Part shown: piece by piece, positions 41,551 through 48,502 of the stretch
Layout of the letters: each line of letters opens with the position of its first letter
Position numbering within the stretch: the stretch's first letter is position 1
Source: S015-6 sp964479535
GTDB taxonomy: Bacteria > Desulfobacterota > DSWW01
Assembly: GCA_964479535.1 (NCBI GenBank)
Contig: CAYZMM010000008.1
Location: 77,898-141,897, forward strand
Direction: 5' to 3'
Length of the DNA stretch: 64,000 nucleotides
Position numbers and translations under genes: made by a program
The notes under the pieces: model-generated
What the model was told of the DNA's origin: nothing
The model's database searches: none
What the model saw: the letters and a program-made list of their open reading frames with translations, nothing else

Positions 41551-42381
41551 ATGATAGGTGTTTTCCGGGAGGAGGTATTCTCTCCCAATCGTGTCGAGGA
41601 TGATGCCGCAATTCTCCGGTTGACTGCCGAAGCTGTTCGCCGCAGGGGATACGATGTCGAGCTGAAGCTTCCCCATGAGATTTCCCCGAGCACCCAACCG
41701 GCGACGGCCTTTGCCATGTGTGAAGGGATGGACTCTCTGAGCCTCCTGGAGGCGTGGGAGTCGAAGGGGTACACCGTTGTGAACAGCCCGGCGGCAGTGA
41801 AGAACTGCTATCGTCATCGCATGCTCAAACTCCTGAACCATGGACAGTTCCCGTTTCCGAAGACGCTTCTCATTCCAACGTCGGAGAGCGTGAACGGCCA
41901 GTTCAACTTGAGCAGGGGTGTCTGGGTGAAGCGGGGAGACGTTCACAGCACGCAGCCCGGGGACGTGGAATTGATCTTTGACCGGAGTTCACTGGAAACA
42001 ACCCTCGAGTCCCTGCGGTCCCGCTGGGTGGATCAGGCGGTCCTCCAGGAGCATGTGCACGGTGACCTGATCAAGTTTTACGGGGTGTTGCCTCAGAGGT
42101 GGTTCCGACATTTCTATCACAAGCCTGACGAAATAGAGGGGTACTCCTTCTCCCCTGAACGAATCCGAGAAACCGCTGAAATGGCCGCCCTGAAACTGGG
42201 GCTGCAGGTCTTCGGCGGAGACATCGTCGTGACCGAGAACGCTCACTATCTGATCGACATCAACAGCTGGCCGAGCTTCGCGATCTGCCGGGAGGAGGCG
42301 GCCGAGCAGATCGCCAGCTGTCTGGTGAACGGCTGCCGGAAATGGGAACCTCAGGCTGCGCTGCAGAGGAGATCAGCGTGA
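41551..42381 (+). CDS. ATP-grasp ligase, copy 2 (resident operon)
   Basis: A 276-residue paralogue of the protein at 35590. ATP-grasp elements: VVNSPAAVKNCYRHRMLKLL, FPFPKTLLIPTSE, GVWVKRGDVHSTQPGDVELIF, LQEHVHGDLIKFYGVL and GGDIVVTENAHYLIDINSWPSF with the acidic and Asn metal ligands. GC is like the flanking resident genes. A carboxylate-amine ligation is expected; next to a class III aminotransferase it could add an amino acid to a newly made amine. The stop overlaps the aminotransferase GTG start (GTGA). Confidence 0.83.
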   Translation: MIGVFREEVFSPNRVEDDAAILRLTAEAVRRRGYDVELKLPHEISPSTQPATAFAMCEGMDSLSLLEAWESKGYTVVNSPAAVKNCYRHRMLKLLNHGQFPFPKTLLIPTSESVNGQFNLSRGVWVKRGDVHSTQPGDVELIFDRSSLETTLESLRSRWVDQAVLQEHVHGDLIKFYGVLPQRWFRHFYHKPDEIEGYSFSPERIRETAEMAALKLGLQVFGGDIVVTENAHYLIDINSWPSFAICREEAAEQIASCLVNGCRKWEPQAALQRRSA

Positions 42382-43736
42382 GTTCCCACGCGAGCCGGAA
42401 GCCCTCGCGTCCCCCAGAATCTCCGGACCCCCGATCCGAAATCCTCTTCGAGGAAGAAGCGCTCTACATGGCCCCCGGGGCCCAGAGCATCGCCCTCAAT
42501 TCCCGCCTGGTGATGGATCACGGGAAGGGCGTCCACCTGATCGACGTGGAAGGCAGGACGTATCTGGACTTATTCTCGAGCGTCACCGTCGGGAGCCTGG
42601 GGCACAGCCATCCGAGATACGTAGCCGCCCTCAAGGACCAAATCGAAAAGGTCAGCTTCGGAAGTTTCACCACCGAGGCCCGCGTCCAGTTCCTCAAGGG
42701 GCTGGCCCAGGCGGCTCCGGGCGACCTGCGAAGGTCCCATCTCTACAGCGGGGGCGCGGAGGCCGTGGAAGCCGCCCTGCGCCTGGCCAAGGCGTATACG
42801 AAGAAGTACGAGTTCATCGGATTCTGGGGAGGCTTTCACGGAAAGACGGGCGGCGTGCTGGGCCTGATCGGAGACGACTTCAAACACCAGCGGGGGCCTC
42901 TCGCACCCGGAACCTATTCCGTTCCGTACGCGAATTGCTACCGCTGCCCCTATCAGGCGAGCCATCCGGAATGCTCCTTTCTCTGCGTCGAGTTCCTGCG
43001 GAAAGTGATTCGACACAACACATCCGGCGCCGTGGCGGCCATCCTGGTCGAACCCATCCAGGGCACGGCGGGCAACGTGGTGCCACCGCCGGGATTCCTG
43101 AAGGCCCTTCAGGAGGTGGCGCGCGAGGTGGACGCCCTGCTCATTGCGGATGAGATCATCACCGGCTTCGGCAGAACGGGAAGGATGTTCTGCGTGGAGC
43201 ACGAGGGAATCGTTCCGGACATCATGACCCTGGGCAAGGGAATGGGTGGAGGGTTTCCCGTCAGCGGATTGATCTCCACCGATGAGATCGTTACCTCGAA
43301 GCCCTTCTCGAATCCGAGCGCGAGCTCTTCGAGTTACGGCGGCAATCCCCTTGCGGCCGCCGCATGCCTCGTCACGCTGGAGACCATCCAGGATGAGAAT
43401 CTGGTCGAGAACTCGAACGAGACGGGTGCATGGTTGCTCGACCGGCTCCGGGAGATGGAAGCCCGGTATCCCTTCGTGGGAGACGTGAGAGGCAAAGGCC
43501 TGATGATCGGCGTAGAGCTCGTACGCGACAAGACCTCCAAAGAGCCCCTTTCCGGAGGAGCGGCAAAGGCGCTCTTTCAGCTCGCCTTGAAGGAGGGCGT
43601 GATCCTGATGATCACCAACTCGGTCATTCGCCTGAACCCGGCCCTGATCCTCTCCCGGGAAGAGGGCGAGCTTGGGCTGCAGAAGCTCAAGAAGGTCTTC
43701 GAGACCTTGGAAAGAGAGAAGCTGTATCTGGAATAG
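42378..43736 (+). CDS. Class III (PLP-dependent) aminotransferase
   Basis: About 452 residues. Family features: GVHLIDVEGRTYLDLFSSV, HSHPRYVAAL, SGGAEAVEAALRLAKAYT, LVEPIQGTAGNVVPPPGFL, ADEIITGFGRTGRMF and TLGKGMGGGFPVSG with the PLP-binding lysine. Class III enzymes transfer amino groups to omega-aldehydes or ketones, or act as racemases/mutases. The frame is open to 42342, but GTG at 42378 follows GAGGAGATC and overlaps the ATP-grasp stop. It likely makes an amine on the lipid headgroup precursor. Confidence 0.9.
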   Translation: MSSHASRKPSRPPESPDPRSEILFEEEALYMAPGAQSIALNSRLVMDHGKGVHLIDVEGRTYLDLFSSVTVGSLGHSHPRYVAALKDQIEKVSFGSFTTEARVQFLKGLAQAAPGDLRRSHLYSGGAEAVEAALRLAKAYTKKYEFIGFWGGFHGKTGGVLGLIGDDFKHQRGPLAPGTYSVPYANCYRCPYQASHPECSFLCVEFLRKVIRHNTSGAVAAILVEPIQGTAGNVVPPPGFLKALQEVAREVDALLIADEIITGFGRTGRMFCVEHEGIVPDIMTLGKGMGGGFPVSGLISTDEIVTSKPFSNPSASSSSYGGNPLAAAACLVTLETIQDENLVENSNETGAWLLDRLREMEARYPFVGDVRGKGLMIGVELVRDKTSKEPLSGGAAKALFQLALKEGVILMITNSVIRLNPALILSREEGELGLQKLKKVFETLEREKLYLE

Positions 43737-43821
43737 CGGTTGGTTTCCCCCTCACATCGTGTAGAATGGAGCCGTACGCAGGACCCCTCGCCGCGCTCCT
43801 GCCGATCTTCCGAAGAATAGA

Positions 43822-44868
43822 ATGAAAAGACGCCGATGTTTACTGGGGGCAATGATCGGGTTCGGCAACATGGCCGAGAGGGGGCACCTGCCCGGGTGGC
43901 TCAAGGAAGGGAGGGTTTCACTCCAGGCGGTCTGCGAGCCGGATCCTGCCAGGCGCAAACGAGCCGAGAGGCTGCTGCCCGAGGCCCGTACCTACGCATC
44001 CCCGGATGAGCTGTACGCGGCGGAAACCCTCGACTTCGTGGACATCTGCACGCCCCCGCCCTCCCATGCCGCCCTCACGGCCCAGGGACTTCGCCGGGGG
44101 GTGCACGTCCTCTGCGAGAAGCCCTTCGTGGCCCGCCGCGCCGAACTGGCGAAGATCCGGCGTCTGTCCCGGGACCGGAATCGAATCGCCTTCCCCGTGC
44201 ACAACTGGAAGGACGCTCCTGTCCTTGCCAGGGGCATCGACTGGATCCGGAAGGGGCTCATCGGGAGAGTGATACACAGCGAGTTTCATACCCTTCGATC
44301 CAAGCCGGCCGTAGGACGGACCCCCTGGAGAAGCGAAAAGGAAGAAGCGGGCGGGGGCGGAATCCTGCTCGATCATGGATGGCACGGCATCTATCTGCTG
44401 TTGAACTTCCATGCCGAACGCCCCCTGTGCGTCTCGGCACGGCTGAACCCACCGCCCTGCGCCGGGGCAAGGGCGGAGCATACCGCACACCTGCTCATGG
44501 GATATCGTGACGCCACGGCCTCCCTGTTTCTGACCTGGAAAGCGAACCGCCGATACAACTCGGCTCGCATCTACGGGGAGAAGGGCTTCCTGATTCTCGA
44601 GGACGACCGTGTCGTCCTCCGGTCTCACAAGGGCGGGACACGGGTCGCCACCTATCGAAGGCCCCTGTCCCACGGCTCTCATCACCCCGACTGGTTCGGG
44701 CCCGTACTGAATCGTTTTCTGGAAGCTGTCCGCAATCGCCGAAAGGCGGAACAAGAGATCGAAGAGGCCTCCCTCTGCCTCGAAATCACGCTTGTAGGAT
44801 ATGCTTCGGCGATGAAGGGCGGCAGTGTCCTTCCGGTCCCACCGGGGAATGGGGGTGGCCGGGGATGA
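43822..44868 (+). CDS. Gfo/Idh/MocA family NAD(P)-dependent oxidoreductase
   Basis: A 348-residue protein. The N-terminal Rossmann domain has GAMIGFGNMAERGHLPGW, VDICTPPPSHAAL and the family signature HVLCEKPFV. The C-terminal alpha/beta domain includes GGGGILLDHGWHGIYLLL, whose Asp-x-x-x-His pattern is typical of the active site. Such enzymes oxidise or reduce sugar, inositol or polyol hydroxyls. Paired with the aminotransferase it could make the keto group that is then aminated. The stop overlaps the next gene's ATG. Confidence 0.88.
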   Translation: MKRRRCLLGAMIGFGNMAERGHLPGWLKEGRVSLQAVCEPDPARRKRAERLLPEARTYASPDELYAAETLDFVDICTPPPSHAALTAQGLRRGVHVLCEKPFVARRAELAKIRRLSRDRNRIAFPVHNWKDAPVLARGIDWIRKGLIGRVIHSEFHTLRSKPAVGRTPWRSEKEEAGGGGILLDHGWHGIYLLLNFHAERPLCVSARLNPPPCAGARAEHTAHLLMGYRDATASLFLTWKANRRYNSARIYGEKGFLILEDDRVVLRSHKGGTRVATYRRPLSHGSHHPDWFGPVLNRFLEAVRNRRKAEQEIEEASLCLEITLVGYASAMKGGSVLPVPPGNGGGRG

Positions 44869-46175
44869 TCCGAAAGGCCCTCGTCCTGCTTCCACCCGGC
44901 ACTGAAAGGACGGACGATGCCGTCAGCCCCCTCTCCCCTCTGGGCGGGCTCACCTTGATCCAGAGGCTCCTTTACAGCCTCCAGTGGGCCGGCATCGACG
45001 AGGGGGTCGTGCTCTCCCGGGGCGAGTGGCCCGGGCTCGCGCACCACATCCGAAAGGATCCCCGCATCACGGCCTTTTCCCTGCTGTCGACCCGGGCGAG
45101 CCGCGATTACTTCGCAGAGGGAAACGAGGGGTTTTCGAGCCGCGAGGCCTTCATCGTCCAGTTCCCTTCCTGGATCATCGATCGAAACGTTCTCAAGGAT
45201 CTCTGCGCCCGGAAGGAACCCCTGACCGAAATCGTGCTCTTCGAGCCCCCCCCATCGGCTGATGAAAGCGGAAGGGGGGGGCCGCCTCTTGCGCTCGTTC
45301 CGGGCGGATCGGCCCGCGACCTGATCCGGGCCTGGGAGGACCGGGAGCCCCTCGACGACGGGGTCCACCGCCTCCGGGACACGGTTCGGGCTCGAAGCGA
45401 GCATCTGCCCGACGATGCCGTCATCCGGGTCGAGCACGAATCCGACCTTCCCCTCGCCGAGCGACAGCTCTTTCAACGGCTCATCAAGCCGACCGAGAGT
45501 TTCCTGTCACGGAAGTTCGAACGAAGGATCTCACTTGCAATCACACGCCGGTTACTCCAGACCCGGATCACGCCGAATCAGATCAGCATCGCGTCGATTA
45601 TGGTGGGCGTCCTCAGCTCCCTGCTCTTTCTGGGCGATTCCCGGATCCTTCATATACTCGGTGGAAGCCTTCTCCTTCTTTCGAGCATCGTCGACGGATG
45701 CGACGGAGAGATCGCCCGACTCCGGTTTCAAGAATCCAAGCTGGGCTCCTGGCTGGATTTCCTCGGGGACAACGTGGTCCACCTTTCGGTCTTCCTTTGC
45801 CTCGGGTTCGGCCTGACCCTGCGAGGGGAAGGGAACGTGTACGCCCTGCTGGGATGCCTGGCCGCCGTGGGAAACCTGGGAGCGGCCTCCGCCGTCTTCC
45901 TCCGCGTATTCCTGAGGGGTGGGGGCGGCGTGATCACCTTCGCCACTCCCGTCCGGGTCGAGGAGATGGACGGGGCCAGCGGGTGGCTGAAGCGCCGCAT
46001 CGAATTCGTGGAAAAACTGAGCAACAGGGACTTCTTCTATGTGATCCTGTTTCTTGCCGCGATCGGTCAGTTGTGGATTTTCATGTGGGTCGCTTCCATC
46101 GGGGCCGTGTTCTATTTCCTGAACCTGCTCTATCTCTACTATCGAATGCCTTCCGCGCGGAAAGGCACAGATTAG
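44865..46175 (+). CDS. CDP-alcohol phosphotransferase with N-terminal degenerate nucleotidyltransferase-like domain, copy 1 (resident)
   Basis: A 436-residue paralogue of the 39969-41291 protein. The N-terminal ~210 residues (LGGLTLIQRLLYSLQWAGIDEG) look like a nucleotidyltransferase without its nucleotide loop. The membrane-embedded C-terminal half has VDGCDGEIARLRFQESKLG then SWLDFLGDN, a perfect CDP-alcohol phosphotransferase motif with all catalytic Asp residues. Bifunctional cytidylyltransferase/phosphotransferase fusions are known for di-myo-inositol-phosphate synthesis; here the activating step is probably done by the separate enzyme at 34695. Last gene of the resident operon. Confidence 0.87.
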   Translation: MIRKALVLLPPGTERTDDAVSPLSPLGGLTLIQRLLYSLQWAGIDEGVVLSRGEWPGLAHHIRKDPRITAFSLLSTRASRDYFAEGNEGFSSREAFIVQFPSWIIDRNVLKDLCARKEPLTEIVLFEPPPSADESGRGGPPLALVPGGSARDLIRAWEDREPLDDGVHRLRDTVRARSEHLPDDAVIRVEHESDLPLAERQLFQRLIKPTESFLSRKFERRISLAITRRLLQTRITPNQISIASIMVGVLSSLLFLGDSRILHILGGSLLLLSSIVDGCDGEIARLRFQESKLGSWLDFLGDNVVHLSVFLCLGFGLTLRGEGNVYALLGCLAAVGNLGAASAVFLRVFLRGGGGVITFATPVRVEEMDGASGWLKRRIEFVEKLSNRDFFYVILFLAAIGQLWIFMWVASIGAVFYFLNLLYLYYRMPSARKGTD

Positions 46176-46195
46176 AGCTTCGGCAAGTCGCACGT

Positions 46196-46795
46196 CTATT
46201 TTTCTTCTTCTTCCAGCTTCTCCCGCAGCCTTCGCTTGAGTTCCTGGTAGGACTCTTCCCGCAGGATCTTCTGGGCCTGGCTGCGCAGATCCAGCCGGAG
46301 GCTTACCCCGTCGAGCAGGATGTCCTCGATCAGCCATTTGCCGTCCTGGAGCACCAGGCAGTAGCCGACCTCCACCTCCCCCTCCTCCGGATGGACGACC
46401 AGGGTGGAGACCTCTGCCCTGCCGTTCTCCCGGATCGTCTCCTCCACCTCGACCTCCGTGTCGGCGAAGAACTTCGCAGACTTCGGGTAGGCCACCTTCT
46501 CCAGCACCTCTCGAAAGAGGGCCACAAAGGCCTTCCGCTCCTCCGTGGAAATCTCGTCCCAGGTCCTGCGAAGACAGGCCCGGCTCAGGCCGACCACGTC
46601 GAAGGTCGCGGACACCTGCTTCACCGCCTGGGCCTCAACCTTCGGGTCCTTTGTTTCCGACAAGACGCGTACCGCACTCAGCAGCGATTGAACCGTCGCC
46701 CCGGGGTCGTTCGGATCCTCTTCAGCGGCCCCACAGAGGCCCCACACCGCCATCACGCACAGACCGGCCGCCGCCCAGTTTCTTCTTGCTCTCAT
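46196..46795 (-). CDS. MlaC/HpnM-family periplasmic lipid-binding protein
   Basis: A 199-residue protein with an N-terminal signal peptide (hydrophobic core WAAAGLCVMAVWGLCGA). The remainder fits the MlaC/Ttg2D/HpnM fold: FDVVGLSRACLRRTWDEISTEERKAFVALFREVLE, then VEVGYCLVLQDGKWLIEDILLDGVSLRLDLRSQAQKIL. Members carry phospholipids or hopanoids across the periplasm. The tail is a charged helix. It lies next to the CDP-alcohol phosphotransferase gene and two other envelope-transport genes, so it may carry the product lipid. Confidence 0.88.
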   Translation of the reverse strand: MRARRNWAAAGLCVMAVWGLCGAAEEDPNDPGATVQSLLSAVRVLSETKDPKVEAQAVKQVSATFDVVGLSRACLRRTWDEISTEERKAFVALFREVLEKVAYPKSAKFFADTEVEVEETIRENGRAEVSTLVVHPEEGEVEVGYCLVLQDGKWLIEDILLDGVSLRLDLRSQAQKILREESYQELKRRLREKLEEEEK

Positions 46796-46994
46796 CGAAT
46801 CGTATCCTCGCAGCCTGGGTTCTTGTCCGAACCGGGTTCGACTCCATTTGCTTCATCTTAGGACGTTTTTCGGTACGGATTCAACCTCGAGCGGGAGGAC
46901 CCGGTTCCGGGCTCCGAACCGCCTCCGCTCCTTGACTCTCGAAGGTCTTTCCCCTAGCTTTCTGACGAAACCCACCTTCGATCGGAGGCGTTCC

Positions 46995-48485
46995 ATGGCT
47001 TCGAAGTTGCTCCATATTGTCCGTCTCTTCTCTGCATCGCCGCCCGCCGGGTCCCGAACCTTCCGCATTTCCAATGTTCTCACGACGCTGTTTCGTGCCA
47101 TGTGCGGGCTCGCCGTCCTCCTCATGCCACTGCCCACCTTCGCGCTGCCGGGCGAGGGGGAACCGCCGCCGGAGAAGCTGCACCGGCTTTCCCTGGAGGA
47201 CATCATCGAAATCGGCCTGGAGGTGAGCCCGAAGCTCTGGGAACGGCGGTCCATCATCGAGGAGGCGGAAGCGCAGCTCGGTCAGGCGAGGGCGGGCAGG
47301 CTGCCCCGCATGAACTACCTGCAGGTCGCGGGACTCGTCCCGGAGGCGAAGGGCACCGCTGTGTTTTCGCCCAGCGATCGATCCGACCTGCTCACGGGAC
47401 TGGCCCCCTTCACCCGCCTCGAGATCAAGATCAACCAGCCCCTCTACACCTTCGGCAAACTGAAGGCCCACATCGACGCCGCCGAAAAAGGCCTGCAGGC
47501 AAAGGAGGCGTCTCTGGCGCGATTCCAGGGGGACCTGATCACAACCTTGAAAGAGCTCTACTACACCATCCTGATGAACGAAGATCTCTACCGGCTGGTT
47601 TCGGATACGGAGGAAGAACTGGGCAAAGCGGTGGAAAAGGCGGAAGAGCTCCTGGAGGAAGACGAGGGAACGCTGACCCAGCACGACATCCTGAAGCTCA
47701 AGTACGGCTACAACCGGGCCGGCGGGAAACGTCTCGAGGTCGAGAAGGGAAAGCGGATGGTCCACAGCGCTCTCCGCAGCCTGCTCTACTTCGAGGACGG
47801 AGAAGACTTCCTGCTCACCGAAAAGAGGCTCAAGCCGGTGAAGGTGACTCTCGACAGCCTCGATGCCTACAAGAAGCTGGCTGCCAGCCGGCGACCCGAA
47901 TGGAAAGAGCTCGAGGCGGGCATCGCCGCCAAGGAGGCGGAGCTGCTCGCCGAGAAGAAACAGTACTACCCGGACATCTTCCTGTTCGGCCTGCTCGAGT
48001 ACGCAACGGCTCCCAACCGGGACAGACAGGAGAACCCCTTCGTCCTGGAAGAATTCAACTTCTTCTGGGGGGGAGCGTATCTGGGCTGGCGCATGGCACT
48101 GGACTTCGGCATCCCGAAGAAGATCGCCGAGAAGAGGGCACAGCTAGACGCCCTGCAGCACCAGCAGCGGGAGGCCGTGACCGGCATGCTCCTCGAGGTG
48201 GAGAAGGCCTACCGCGACGTCGTCGAGAAGCAGGAGAGCCTCAAGTTCGCGAGACGGGCCCGAAAGAACGGTCGCGCCCTCTCCGCACTCAGTGCGGCCA
48301 GCTTCTACATCGGTCTCGGGGAGGCGAAAGAAGTCTTCGAGGCCTTCCAGATGTACACCGAAGGGGCGGCCGAGTACTACCTCGCCGTCAAGGATTACAA
48401 CATGGCCGTCGCCGAACTGGCCCGGGTGACCGGGACCCGTTCCATCCAGGCCGCCGCTTCCCAGGGGGGTGCGGAGGAGAGGTGA
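46995..48485 (+). CDS. TolC-family outer-membrane efflux protein
   Basis: About 496 residues with a long signal region (hydrophobic core MCGLAVLLMPLPTFALP). The mature part has the two TolC-type repeats: LEDIIEIGLEVSPKLWERRSIIEEAEAQLGQARAGRLP, then long helices with EKAYRDVVEKQESL and GEAKEVFEAFQMYTEGAAEYYLAVKDYNMAVAELARVTG at the C-terminus. It forms an outer-membrane channel for an inner-membrane pump; the neighbouring RND protein is a candidate. ATG at 46995 follows CGGAGGCG; the frame is open further upstream. Confidence 0.86.
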   Translation: MASKLLHIVRLFSASPPAGSRTFRISNVLTTLFRAMCGLAVLLMPLPTFALPGEGEPPPEKLHRLSLEDIIEIGLEVSPKLWERRSIIEEAEAQLGQARAGRLPRMNYLQVAGLVPEAKGTAVFSPSDRSDLLTGLAPFTRLEIKINQPLYTFGKLKAHIDAAEKGLQAKEASLARFQGDLITTLKELYYTILMNEDLYRLVSDTEEELGKAVEKAEELLEEDEGTLTQHDILKLKYGYNRAGGKRLEVEKGKRMVHSALRSLLYFEDGEDFLLTEKRLKPVKVTLDSLDAYKKLAASRRPEWKELEAGIAAKEAELLAEKKQYYPDIFLFGLLEYATAPNRDRQENPFVLEEFNFFWGGAYLGWRMALDFGIPKKIAEKRAQLDALQHQQREAVTGMLLEVEKAYRDVVEKQESLKFARRARKNGRALSALSAASFYIGLGEAKEVFEAFQMYTEGAAEYYLAVKDYNMAVAELARVTGTRSIQAAASQGGAEER

Positions 48486-48502
48486 AGGTCAGGTCTCGGG
48501 GA

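Larger units (their letters stand above)
41307..41614 (+). repeat. Direct repeat, right copy (~308 bp)
   Basis: Begins 16 nt after the CDP-alcohol phosphotransferase stop with a fragment of the nucleotidyltransferase 3' end (41307-41369, including its stop), then the shared leader and the first ~21 codons of ATP-grasp gene 2. About 15 mismatches to 35346-35653, none of them indels. Confidence 0.9.
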
